From Strigamia acuminata (taxonomy: Eukaryota; Arthropoda; Chilopoda; Geophilomorpha; Linotaeniidae), in NCBI GenBank assembly GCA_949358305.1, contig OX442314.1, forward strand, positions 23,925,060-23,989,059: a stretch of 64,000 bases of DNA, given 5' to 3'. This document shows positions 1 to 12,345 of the stretch, in pieces (the stretch's first letter is position 1; each line of letters opens with the position of its first letter). Made by a program: the position numbers and the translations under genes. A model generated the notes under the pieces. The model worked only from the letters and a program-made list of their open reading frames with translations, had not been told where the DNA came from and made no database searches.

Positions 1-2950
1 ATGTAGCTGCAATATTACACCAAAAAATAATCGCATTGCAATATATTGCAAATTCGCACAGGCCTATATGGCAACTCAAATTTTCTACATGTTTGGTGAC
101 TGGCGACGGAGTTACCCACCCCAAGTTTAGAGCGTCAAACTCTTTAGCTAAATGTTTAAAAGAATAAATACGAGCGACTACAAAAAAATTTACAATCTAC
201 CAGGTAGATGTAATTGAAAAGCCACCCCAACATAAGCAGATAAAATCTAAATTCATATAGACAATTGTAAAACAATGAGCACATTCAATAGAAAGTGCAT
301 TCAAGCTTCAGCCCATAAACTATTTGTTTAGATTCATTTATTCGTACATGTGTTTTAAATTGAGAATGTAGTGAAATAAGCACTTTAAATGTAAATCATT
401 TGCATAAACAAAGAAATCGAAACAACCCGTTTACGACTAGCACTCTGAATGCACCTATTGTTCAAGTCATGAACGTACAATAAATTGTACTATTTTAGTA
501 ATTTGTACAAAGAAATCGGAATAAAGTGTTTATGATTTAGAACTTTGAATAAATCTAAGGTCGCCTCAGTCAACTCGAGCTTCTACAATAACAGAATTGT
601 TAATGCATGGTAGGGGGATTAGTCCCCTGCTCAGTTTGCACTCACCATATCGTAACTGGAACATACAAAGCGAAACAGAGTGAAAAAATCAAACAAACAA
701 GCATTTTGCATCAAAAATGGCGACAAAACAAAGTAGCCATGTTTATATTTCTATTTGATATACCGGTTTATCACTCTGATGTTTTTATTTTAAAGGATTG
801 AATGACAAATTAAATACGCGATTTTACCAAAGGCCTTTTGACTGTTTCCGGTGGTAAATAAAAAGTAGCCGTGTTTAATTTCAATTAAACAGTCTTCAAA
901 CAACTTTTGTTGTTCAAATGCATTTAGCCTTCTGAAACAGAAGAATAACGCTTCTAAATGGTACCTAACCCCTATTTTCCAAATTGCAATTCATGCGCTC
1001 AAGTACCGGTAACCTACAACTGGTAATATACAAAGTTTAATACCTTTAACCATAAAATAAGATGTTTAAACCGGATCAATCAACTACGTTAACAACCTTT
1101 TGTAATCATTACCACCAAGAAGGATTTAAATGAGGCAATTAAACCTTTTTACTCACTGCATAATAAAATAAACACAAGTAGTTTGTATTATTTTTAAAAA
1201 ACAAGCGGTGCTCAGCAAAATAAAAGGTCAGGCATGGTGACCAGGACAAAAATAATGTTTACCACCAACCTACAGATTACTATAAATAAAGATTTCAAAC
1301 AACATTCAGGAAAAGAAAATAAAACAAGAAAAAAAAAATCTTTCCCAATTATAGAAATTAAACGAAATTTCAAAATGAATTTGTTTGCGAGTTATTAAAC
1401 CTTTTGATTTCACTTCACGTGTACATTCCAATAAATTAACGGTGATGTAAACAAAAGAGGATATAAATGTGATCCATTTTAAATACCTTAATGATTATGA
1501 AACGCGGTAATCTTTAATGTTTAAAAATTCTGTTTTATTAATCCCATAATTTATTTCAAAAGAAGGAAAAGTTTGCCAAGTTTTGGGTCAGGGTGACAAA
1601 ATCGCCAAATCTTAATCTCTATATAAGAAAATTTACAATTATATATTTTTATTTCTCCAACATTACGTAATTCCTACGTCGCTGCAGTCGAGTAACTAAA
1701 ATATTGAAAATTCTTGCTTTCACAGCTCCTGTGCAATATATCTTGCTTGTTGCACCAGCTGATTGGGCAGTAAATATTCGTAAGGTATACACTGCTTTCA
1801 AATAATTAACTCACAAATGCTATTAAAAGCTCGTAAATGTTATTTAATTCCATCGATTTCAATTCCGCTGAGTTAAGTTACAGTAAAAGCAACTTAAAAC
1901 CCGTAATTTTAACCAATTCAAACATCCCAAAATTAAATATAGGTCACATCAAAATAATCAATTTTTTTTCTTGTTTTCACAAACTATTTTCAGATAAATC
2001 CAATTTTTTAAATTACAATTTCCACAAAACACGCACAGATTTTATCTCTATGCAAATGCTAATACAATCAACCCAAAAAAAAACTAATTTCAATCAACCA
2101 AACACCAAAACAATTCCACAAAAAAAAAATGATTTAATTAACGTTCGAAACAACAACTCCCACTGACACCAACTCTTCCATCAAATTGATTTGAGAAAAA
2201 GGGAAAAGATGATCCAAAAATAAGAGAATGACCTCAATGCATCCACCTGCACTGTAACCTCAACCTCCACGTGGCAGCATAGTACACGAATGTTGAATAC
2301 GAGCCAATAATTTTTTCCATGTGCCATCCTTCCTTTTGGTGACAGTTAAAGAGAGTTAATACGATAAAAACAAGCCATCGTTCCGGGTTTGTTGAGGAAA
2401 AAAAATCTTTAAAGCAAACACAAGCGACTATTATTAGATGCGGGCTGTAGTCTCTTTGTCATATAGGATAACAAATCGCCCACATAAACATAAACGACAT
2501 CAACGAGAAGTTAAACGCAGCTCACCTCATTAAATAAATACATTTTAGTTTAGCTAGACTGTTCCACACAACTAACGACATCGAATCAGTTCGGTTTGTT
2601 TAACTCGTAAAACGGATATCAACTGGTGAAAACTTTGTTTTTAAAATGGAGTTGAGACTAAAAATAAAATTATTTATGGTATGGAAAATCCCTGTAACCA
2701 TTTTGTCTGTATAGTATAGCACACTGTTTTTGTATTTATACGCAATGAATTTGTATGACTCGGCAAATAAACGACACAGGGTGAAAGTTTGAAACAAGTA
2801 ACAGAATGTGCATTTACTTATGTGAAAAAAATATTTGTTAATTAAACTTGAAAATACCCCAAAAAACTGGTGTGTTTATACTTTTGAAACAGACTGTACA
2901 TTCGCGAACAACAATACAATAGCACGTGCGATAATTACACGTTTTCATAT
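1..2950. other. AT-rich stretch without a supported gene
   Basis: I found no convincing exon on either strand. Open frames here are short, of low complexity and lack domain signatures. The stretch could be intergenic or part of a long intron of a gene that leaves the window. A somewhat less AT-rich patch at about 2230-2340 has no readable coding content. Confidence 0.5.
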
Positions 2951-2952
2951 AC

Positions 2953-3252
2953 TATGTTTACATCCACGGAATATTTCGAGTGAGATGAAATATTCCTGTG
3001 CACAACTGTCATGTAAACAGGGATGACAAGGATTATTCGAGTAGTGAGTAATCCCTCGCAGACGGTTGTTTAATTCGAGTGAACTCCAACTATTTTTATT
3101 GCACATGCGCGCATCACTTCCGGCACTTCCCCATTGGTCGAAAATCAAAAGTGATCACGAATTATTTTCTGCGTGTAAACACAACAATTCGATTTTTTCA
3201 CCACTCGAATTATTCACCACTCAAAATGTTCGGTGCATGTAAACTTAGTAAT
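2953..3252. mobile_element. Inverted-repeat miniature element (MITE-like)
   Basis: The ends are imperfect inverted repeats of about 35 bp. The left end reads tatgtttacatccacggaa. The right end, reverse complemented, reads taagtttacatgcaccgaa. Both are followed by a related gagtg-rich segment. Outer TA dinucleotides hint at a Tc1/mariner-type target site, but the target duplication is not certain. Nothing inside looks like a transposase. Confidence 0.45.
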
Positions 3253-6168
3253 AGCAATACATTAAAACTAAGAGAATTTTATTCAGAAATTTTTCGTTGC
3301 AGTTCTTGCAGTTTTGTTGGCAAATTTCGAGATTTCTGCCAATTTTTGTGTTCCAATATATTTATTTTTCAAGATTTTGTTTCAATTTCCATTAATTAAA
3401 GCAGTGGCCTCCATCTAGTGATAAATTTAGCAACAAACCACCTCTTTCCTTAATCATAAATTCATGGGACTACTGGACATTAAAAAGTTCCAATAAAAAC
3501 GTTAATTCTGTTAAACCTTCGCATCGAAAAAAAAAATTTGAATTTTTATTTCCTATTTATTTAAGTTATTACTTATTTAATTTCCCACTTTTTATCACTG
3601 ACCTTCGTTCTGGTGAAAATAAAACTCAATTTGCTCAGGGTCAAGCTTAAATGCAATTGGCATCAACAATTAAACCTAAATCAAGACTTTTTACCCACGA
3701 TTCATAATTTAACTCTCGCGGAACTCTAAGGTCAAGTGTACTGAGTATTAATCTCGTTATCAATTAAAACTTTAAAAAAAATTTAAAAAATCATATCAGT
3801 AACTCTTTTTTTCTTTTGAAAATTATTTCAGCAATCAAAGGATTGTTTATGGCGAATTACATCATAATCTGACGTCACCAGGTTCAATGTTCCACTGCTT
3901 AAACATGACGGACTCAGATTGATTGATTGACAGCCTATTTTGAGTATTAAGCAAAGTGAAGAGTACCTCGAAGAACCCAACCATGCATTTGCAGCATGAA
4001 GGTTGGCAGATGTTGCTACCACGGCAACAAACAGTGAACCTTAAATCAGACGTGGTTAGGGCCACCCATAAAGTACCGATCAAGCCCAATGCTCCTTCTG
4101 TTCAAATGGGAACAGGTGATCAGCAAAGTGTGTCCTTTTATTGTTGTAAAATTAGAAACGCGTTGAAAGCTAGAACTTGAGGCTTGGCACAGCTTCCCGC
4201 GATGCATGACTGTGGCGCCGTAAACAATACGAGACAAAAACGTGCCGAACTGTGAATGTGTGAGAGAATATTTGTATTTTTTTGTTTTTGGTTTGTTTTC
4301 TTGAGTTTTACCAGTAAATGGCCATTAAAATCCTTCATTTTCACCCAATTAACGAACTACGGGCCGCGTCTTTCAACGCAATTCTGTTTTTCCTCACGAT
4401 TATTGGTGGTGCACGCAGGGTGACAACATTTTGGAAATAAAAAACTGAGACACCCATTAGCGACACAAAATTGCCGAATCGGAAACAATCTCCCCACGCA
4501 CTTCCTCCGAATGCCGGAACCAGAACTGCTAATGTATTGAGGTTGAAGTGTGAACCTATATTCTTTAGTGTGAACATTTCAACTCCGTCTTGATCTTAAT
4601 CATCAAGAAGTTCTTGACTTTTCAGAGAAAGTTTGTATACGTGTATAATTTTGGCACAAATTAAACCAATTAAAACTACTCAATTTTTAAAAACCAAGAC
4701 GGATTCAATCAATTCAAAATCACAAAAAAACTGGTTACAAAAACTTGATTATAGAATCGGTTTTTAACTTTGAAGAAGTTAAATTAACTCGTTAAATTTC
4801 AGTATGGCCGACAAAAAAACATGTTGAAATCAGGTCTAAATCCAAAGAATCCACCTCATACGTAGATTATAGAATCGGGTCTTCAATAATTCGATTTTCA
4901 AAAATATGTCACGTTTTGCATCGTTTCCGCCAGTGAAAATCAAAAGAATCGGTTTTTCAATTCGCAATTAAACGCACCTATTTTTAGTACGTCCAGAGAA
5001 AGTTTTTCCATACACCTGGACGTCTGGTCACCCTGCCTGCACGCTTAATGTGTCAGCCATTTTGAATTTGATCGTAAAACCCAAAACCAGACATAAACCA
5101 CTTTAAAAAAAACCACTCCAGTTACGGTTTCTGTTTTTTCCACTTTCTGATGATGGTTAATGGCTGTTTTGTTTTTGGTGTCCATTCTGTTGACAGAATT
5201 TTTTTATAAGTTTTCTCTTTTAATGTTTTGAGTCAAAAACCCCATAAACCCGAAATACGATTCTTAATTACAATCGAAGCAAACGTGAAAATTCCTGAGC
5301 AGGTTGCTCAAACTGCTGCCACTTTTGACAAGCGATATTTTTAGCAATGGAAATGTCACATCTGACCTCAATACGAACATGTGCAATACATTTTCCACTC
5401 AAATTTACGCAACAAAATCCTCCCTGTCCCCACACTTAAATATCACTCACTCGACAAATATATTTTTTTCGTATACCCACGATGTTTACACTCGACTAAC
5501 AGGAAACCATCCGCCAATTTTTCTCGGTACACTTCTATTTAGGCACAAAAACAGGATGTGTCAACTCGCAATTCAACTCTTTCTTTTTCTCTACAAATTT
5601 ATCCCTTTTAATTAAGTGTCAATATAAAAGCATCTCTCAAGTCGCAGCCGAGGCCGACGACCCCTGCAACGACGTTTTGATAACGACAGTCGAGACCAGA
5701 CTCTCTCCGACCTTCTTTCACTCGCATCTCGAAAACCCCTCGTTCGTTGCTTTTTTAAAAAACTCTTCCGGGAAGACGCTGAGGATGGAAAAATTTAAAA
5801 AAGAATTTAAAAGCTTGTGCCCCGCGTGAAAAATGACTTAGCAAACACACAAATCAAAATACTTCTTTTTCTCCTTCGTGGACCTAAAAAATATATATAA
5901 ATATAAAGAATTTAAAATAGGGGTGTCATTTATTTCTGTGTGTTTTGGAATGCAAAGAAGTAACAACAACGTAAATTAGGATTTTCTAAAATTGCGCTTA
6001 ATTGCAATTGCGTAATGTTCTATAATCAACGCGTTCGATACAGGCGGGCTCGAATCGGTTACGCAAATACTTAAAGTTTGCTTAAATGAATACAAATAAG
6101 TGAAATAAGTGAAATAAATGACTTATTATTGAAAAGTTTTCAATAAAATGTCATTATCATTTTTCCAC
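3253..6168. other. Non-coding AT-rich stretch
   Basis: I see no supported gene. A consensus CRE octamer TGACGTCA occurs at 3870-3877. Around 5640-5830 there is a patch of higher GC with no usable reading frame, which could be a non-coding first exon or promoter. A possible element bounded by CAGGGTGAC-type inverted ends spans 4411-5042 and is listed separately. Confidence 0.4.
4411..5042. mobile_element. Possible DNA element with CAGGGTGAC inverted ends
   Basis: The motif gcagggtgac near 4416 is matched in inverted orientation by gtcaccctgc near 5028, with related flanks. The interior is non-coding and AT-rich. The match is only about 10 bp and the target duplication is unclear, so this could be chance. 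Confidence 0.25.
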
Positions 6169-6352
6169 AGAAATTATTTCCACGCGATTCATTTCCACAG
6201 GATTTATTTCCACGAGATTCATTTCCACAGGATTCATTTCCACGAGATTCATTTCCACGAGATTCATTTCCACGGGATTCATTTCCACGGGATTTATTTC
6301 CACGAGATTCATTTCCATGGGATTCTACGGGATTCCACGAGATTCCACGAGA
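6169..6352. repeat. 15-bp minisatellite
   Basis: About twelve head-to-tail copies of a 15-bp unit close to GATTCATTTCCACRG. Because the unit is a multiple of three it leaves an open frame coding a five-residue FHxIx periodicity, but there is no sign of a real gene around it. Confidence 0.85.
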
Positions 6353-7689
6353 TTTGTCGGTTGATTTTTGTTATTTATGATAAATTCTAATAATTGTTAC
6401 TTCGTCTAATGCTGCATGGGAGGAAAATTGAGTGACCCAACTTCTAACTTAAAGTTAAACAAAATAAAGAACTTTATCAACATAAATCATGTAAGCAAAT
6501 TCACTTTGCTTCTTTTCAAAACAGGAAGTGACATTATTCTTTTATGGTTAATTTTGACTTTTAATGGTCTGGTTTTACGACATTTTCAATTTTTCATCAT
6601 TGCTTCGAGCCATCTAGTGAGAAAACCTACAATTTCATTGAATGTTACTTGGGATGTTAATTTCACACATTTTGTCACACATTTTTAATACTGGTGGAGT
6701 TTCATCACAGATTAAACACTCACAAAGGTCATCTTGATAAATTTCAGAGCTACCACTCTTCCATGCTGTAAAATCTCATCAACAAACTAAACAAAGAGTC
6801 TCTTTTAAGAAGCCAAGTCACCCTTCTCCAACCAAAAAAAAAAAATGTAAATACAAACATTCAAAGCAAACATTAGAAACTTCAACTTTGATATTCAAAT
6901 TTAAAACATTAAAATTTCACCTCACGTGTTGAAGTTTCACAAATGTCACCAGTGTATCATCTTTTGTTGTGTATTCAAAGAGTTGCAATAAAAAAAAAAT
7001 ATTTTTCTTCTTTCCGTGTCTTAGAAACGCAATAAAAAAAATGGAGAAACACCCAAAGAATCCAGGAAGGAAAAATAAGTCAAGAACCAAATTAAAAGTT
7101 TATTTTTTTGGAATAACAGGGGAGTGAAAAGAAAAAAATAGTCCACTTACAACATTAGAAATATATAGAGAAAAAAGAAATATTTTTTAAAAAAAACTAC
7201 AAGCTGGCACAAACTAGGGGGAAAATGAACAGCAATCCCCTTGGTATGAGCGGCACGGTGCCAGAAAGCATTTCCATCCCAGTAAATAAAATTGTAAAAG
7301 GAAAAAAAATATTAGGGTAGAAAATTTGCGTCAGTGGTGCTAGCATTCCATTGGTACATCATCACATTTCTCAAATTCAACGTTGGAACGAATTCCCAAC
7401 TAATGAATCAACACATTTACACAGTTCAGACTAACAAGATGTTTTCATCAATTGTTATTCCTGTTTTGCCTTTTCAAAGAACGGTCGAGGAATGAATTTT
7501 GACCTGCGTAAAAATATTATTCTTCTAATTTTGTATTCTATTGTGTGATTTATGTGATTAAACAGCGGTGTCGGATGATTCATCGTTGATAATGTCAAAT
7601 AAAGTTACATTAAGTTTAAATTTAAATTAAATAAAATCTAAGTCTTTAAAAAAATTCATAAATAAATCAAAGTTATTAAAAAAATTTAA
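6353..7689. other. Non-coding stretch
   Basis: No supported gene. The 7200-7400 part is less AT-rich but gives no conserved protein on either strand, so it may be untranslated sequence or an old repeat. Confidence 0.4.
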
Positions 7690-8060
7690 AAAACTTAACT
7701 AAATCCTTAAAAAATCAACTGAATCCTTAAAAAATCAACTAAATCCATAAAAAATCTACTAATTCCATAAAAAAATCAACTAAATCCATAAAAAATCAAC
7801 TAAATCCTTAAAAAATCAACTAAATCCATAAAAAAAATCAACTAAATCCTTAAAAAAATTCCACCAAATCCATTTAAAAAATCAACTAAATCCATAAACA
7901 ATCAACTAAATCTATCAAAAAATCGACTGAATTCAACTAAATCCAAAAAACCATCAATAAATCAACTAAATCCAAAACACCATCAATAAATCAACTAAAT
8001 ACACCAAAAAATATAAAAGCTCAATAAAAAAATCAACAACAAAATCAACAAAATCAACCA
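7690..8060. repeat. Degenerate 20-bp tandem repeat
   Basis: Many imperfect copies of a unit like aaatccataaaaaatcaact, drifting in spacing and sequence along the array. It is low-complexity and non-coding. Confidence 0.75.
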
Positions 8061-8782
8061 GAAATCAACAAAAATCCACTAATTCCAACAACAAGATAAT
8101 ATGAATCATTAAAAACTCATAGTATAATAATAATAATTACATATTTCAAACCTTAGCTATGTCCTGTTGGGGCCTGTTGATAGATGGCGCCAATGATAAC
8201 ACAGTTTTTCTAAATGTTCAACGTTACGTAATAAGCATATAGTTTTATCTTCTCAAAAAAATAAATTCGACAATAAAAAACGTCTATTTGAATGGAAAAA
8301 ATAAATAAATTAGAAAAACGTAAAATATTATTTACCAAATTGTAACCTTCAATACTTTACCTTTGAGAAAACCAACGGCAGTTTAAGCGTGGAATGCATC
8401 AAACAACTGAGCTATTCATAAAGTTTTTTAAAAAGATCAATAACCATTTTAAACATTAAACTGTGCATACATTCAAACATCTAATGGGCTGGAAACTGTA
8501 AATATCAATTAATACATGTTTAAATAAGTTTTTACAGCGTTATTACGAATAAAAACGTATTTAAGACCCGGATTTTACGTTTAAAAATTTATGTGTAAAT
8601 TTTTTGACCGAATAAATTATTCGGCGCAATTTAAATCGCCACTTTAAATTACTTCAGTTTTTGCGACTAAAAATACACACATGACTTATCAATTGGGTTG
8701 AATTGAGTAAACATTACTGAATTTCTGTTTGCTATTTCCTCGGGTATTTCTCTTCCCTTCCGTATATTTACAGTTATAATGG

Positions 8783-9625
8783 CTAGGGTTGCCAGGCATC
8801 CTGTATTTATCTGTCTTGTTCCAGTGTCTAGTGTTTGAGTGGCGCCAATATCATAAATAAAATTTATTATCAGCAAAAAAAAAGATTTATTAATTAATTT
8901 GTGGAAAAAATTGTTTTCATTGGAAAATAAAATTAATTTTTAGATGACAGCTTAAAAAATGTTGGGTTAAAATTAAAATGTATGATAAAAAAATTGAATT
9001 TTGGAGGTAAAAATTGAATTTTGGAGGTAAAAATTGAATTTTAGAGGTAAAAATTGAATTTTGGAGGTAAAAATTGAATTTTTGAGGTAAAAATTGAATT
9101 TTTGAGGTAAAAATTGAATTTTTGAAGTAAAAATTGAATTTTTGAGGTAAAAATTGAATTTTTGAGGTAAAAATTGAATTTTTGAGGTAAAAATTGAATT
9201 TTTGAGGTAAAAATTGAATTTTTGAGGTAAAAATTGAATTTTTGAGGTAAAAATTGAATTTTTGAGGTAAAAATTGAATTTTTGAGATAAAAATTGAATT
9301 TTTGAGGTAAAAATTGAATTTTTGAGGTAAAAATTGAATTTTTGAGGTAAAATATTGAATCTTTAATCAAAAAATTTATTTTTTGAGGTAAAAATTGAAT
9401 TTTTGAGGTAAAAATTGAATTTTTGAGGTAAAAATTGAATTTTTGAGGTAAAAATTGAATTTTTGAGGTAAAAATTGAATTTTTGAGGTAAAATATTGAA
9501 TCTTTAATCAAAAAATTTATTTTTTGAGGTGTAAAATTGAATTTTGGAAGTAAAAATTAAATTTTTATTTTTATTTTTCCATTTTGTCTGTGCCATTTTA
9601 CAAATCTAAACACTGGCAACCCTAG
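8783..9625. mobile_element. Terminal-inverted-repeat element carrying a satellite array
   Basis: The left end ctagggttgccag (8783-8795) is matched exactly by its reverse complement at 9613-9625. The motif resembles hAT-type termini. The immediate flanks do not show an obvious 8-bp duplication. Most of the interior is a 20-bp tandem array (9000-9535). No transposase frame remains, so if this is an element it is non-autonomous. Confidence 0.5.
9000..9535. repeat. 20-bp satellite-like array with higher-order structure
   Basis: About 26 nearly identical copies of the unit ttgaggtaaaaattgaattt. A variant segment containing aatattgaatctttaatc occurs twice, about 140 bp (seven units) apart, so a block of several units was duplicated as a whole. 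The complementary strand is open for about 156 codons only because three units equal 60 bp. That frame is not a gene. Confidence 0.9.
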
Positions 9626-10250
9626 TCAAATCAGACAAAAATTACTGCCCACAGAGATGAGTATTCATTCAGATAGCGCAACACATACTCGGAGAAAAAA
9701 TACCTGATGATCAAATCCCTCGAAGAGACACAAAATCGACGTGATAACTAAAATGATAAAACAAAAATCAAAAAACGAATAAAATTTTGTTTTCGCTTTT
9801 ATGTAACTCGGGTATTATTTACTCAGATCGATCTTATCAACAAATGAATCATAATTATTTCTGCAATCAATCACACTGACTCACTAGGTAATAAAATCAA
9901 ATTCGTAATATAAATTAACTTTTATTTTAAAACACCGAAAATGATTTACGAGCATCAACACACTCACAAGGACACGAGAAAAGTTAATAATGCACAATTT
10001 AAAACCAATTTCCGGCGCATAGATTCTTTATTCGGCGAATTCCGATCGGAAATTTCGTTTTACATCGGTTACTAATCGTCTTTGCGAATTTCAAGATGAA
10101 GTTTGGTATTTTCGTAATCTTATTTCTTCCTGGATGTCACTCGGGTCATTATTTACGTCATCGATAGCTTGTGTGTGTGTATGATTTAATTGCAGTAAAA
10201 TCGCGGATTGGATTGTTGAATTTGAAAGTTTGAGATTTGTTGGAACATAC

Positions 10251-10318
10251 CTTAAATTAAATGGATAATTCGCCAAAAGAGCAAATAATTTCAATCTTGC
10301 TAATATATCGTCCGCCAT
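10251..10318 (-). CDS. Possible first coding exon of an unrecognised gene
   Basis: On the minus strand an ATG at 10318 opens a 22-codon exon beginning MADDILARLKLFALL. It ends at a near-perfect splice donor (AAG followed by GTATGT). The codons look protein-like and amphipathic. I could not find a convincing next exon between 1 and 10250, so the rest may lie beyond the window or be very short. An upstream in-frame ATG at 10363 is possible but sits next to a poly-T tract. I do not recognise the family. Confidence 0.3.
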
Positions 10319-11970
10319 TGAAACGTCCCGGATATTGCTTTTTTTTTTTAGAGATGTACCCAAAGTCTAACTGCAGACCGATCCTCCAATTTAACTATTA
10401 GTTTTTGAAGGTTGAATTAAGATATTTAATAGTTTAAAGAGGAAATAAATGAATAAAATGAGCAATGAGGTAATGTTTTCTAAGTACGATAATTTTGGTA
10501 AAAATCTGGAGTTATAAAAGAATTAGAAGTTTTAAATGTTAACACTAGAGGTCTCACCAAACCAACGCAGTCTGTACTCAAATAAACCCTTCAAAAACTC
10601 TTCAAAAATAAATTGATCGGAATAAAAATCGGGAAAATCGGAGCGCAATCTGCACACGGCGGCCCAGCATGTTCAAAATGCATTTTTTTAACACAAAAAT
10701 GCAAAGGAATTTTTTTTCTTTCAAAATGCTCGAAAGTGCATTTTTATTCTACTAGGGACCATTCCTAAATATTTAATATTTCTATTGTTTTTAAATGTAT
10801 TAATTAGTTGTCTTTTGTGATTTTTTTGGCTCTTATAATTATTCTATAACTTCAGAATTTGTATCGATGAAGAGATAAATGGGAATAATTATTAAAATAT
10901 TATATAAAAAATAAACGTTTGGCTTATTATTACGCCTCCAGCTATATTGCGTATAATACGGTAGCTGCATAAAAGTGCTGCTACGGCTGGCAAACCATTT
11001 CCTGGCCTTCTGATAGGACGCATAGTTGGTTTGTAATTTTCTCTAAACGAATTTAAGATACGTTTTGTTTTAATCTTCTACAACTAAAATTTGTGTTTTA
11101 TCTAATCTTGGACGAGACCAGACCGATAACGTTTTAACTCACTAATCCTTTATTTCCAATGACCCATATGGTCATTTTGCAAGGATTTAAGTATATTATT
11201 TAAGCATTAAATAATGCTTTTCCTAATACAAGTTTCGAAATGTATTTTGTCAATGTATTCATATTTGACAAATAATAATAGTGGGGCGTGCATTTTATAA
11301 TGCATTTTACAAAATGTATTAACACTATTTGTAAACCAATAGCATGCAACAGCATCGCGAAATTTAATGCATTTCAAGTCAAGATACATTCTAATGCATC
11401 GTAATATAATTTCAATGTATTTTTTTAACCATATGGAAATTTAGCGAGCTTTTTCCACCGCGGAAAACTTGTCGACCTTGCTCAAACATCCTCTCTATTC
11501 ATCCGAAGCCGAATTAAACCTTCGGCAGCCTCCACAACATACATTCAAAAATTCATAAATTCATTTTAAGGTGAGACAATTACATTTGCATGCAAAACGA
11601 TGCACTTAACAATAAAATAAAAATGTCTAGTTTATGCAACTGGTTTTATACTCACTTGTCAGTTTAGATTGACATTTTTATTGTCAATAAAAGCAACCTC
11701 CGTGGAGAAAAAAGAACAATGTTACTTCCTTTTATTTTATGTAATTTTTGCATCGTTTCTGATCGTACGTAACTTCCAATCGCGGTCATAAAAATTGTCG
11801 CCTTCTCCCTTAAGCCACATTATGTTTTCTCTTCTATTACTTCTACCCTATTTATCAGACACATTAAAGATCACGACTCACGTTATCGGAAGTTAAAACT
11901 TATCTCTAACCTTTGAAATCAAATGTTATGGGGAGACTCAATCTTAGAGCACGTTTTGTTTCAAACTAAA
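10319..11970. other. Intergenic stretch upstream of the acyl-CoA synthetase gene
   Basis: AT-rich with no supported coding exon. A block at about 11160-11440 is bounded by ccatatgg motifs and repeats atgtattt-like words, which suggests an old small repeat. The promoter of the plus-strand gene starting at 11971 must lie at the right end, but I see no clear TATA box. Confidence 0.4.
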
Positions 11971-12312
11971 ATGTCGGGCTTGGTTAGACTACGGAGGATT
12001 TCTTATTCAAAGATATTCTCGTACGCTTCATCGTCATCACATAAGGTAAGAAGTTTACATTTTACTTTTTATATTTCCACAAAATGAAATTAATAGGAAT
12101 CGAATTTTTTTTAAGTTCCACACTCAATCGACGTTAAGTCAAGGTCCAACCGAAGCATTCACAACATTACAAAAAGTCAGAAATGACCTCGACCACAAAA
12201 AAATTATTTCGCCCGAATATTTTAATTTTGCAAGCGACATCATTGACAGCTGGGCCAGTATTGACCAGGTTGTTGAACTTTGAAATTTAATTTCAAAACT
12301 AATTTCTTTTTT

Positions 12313-12345
<33 letters not shown>

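Noticed and set aside
6148-6390. His/Phe-rich open frame resembling a metal-binding repeat protein
   Set aside because: Produced by the 15-bp minisatellite. There is no promoter, flanking exons or conservation to suggest a gene.
9041-9511. A 156-codon open frame on the minus strand with a 20-residue periodicity
   Set aside because: It is a by-product of the 20-bp tandem array: three units make 60 bp, so any frame without a stop stays open. No splice sites or domain support it.
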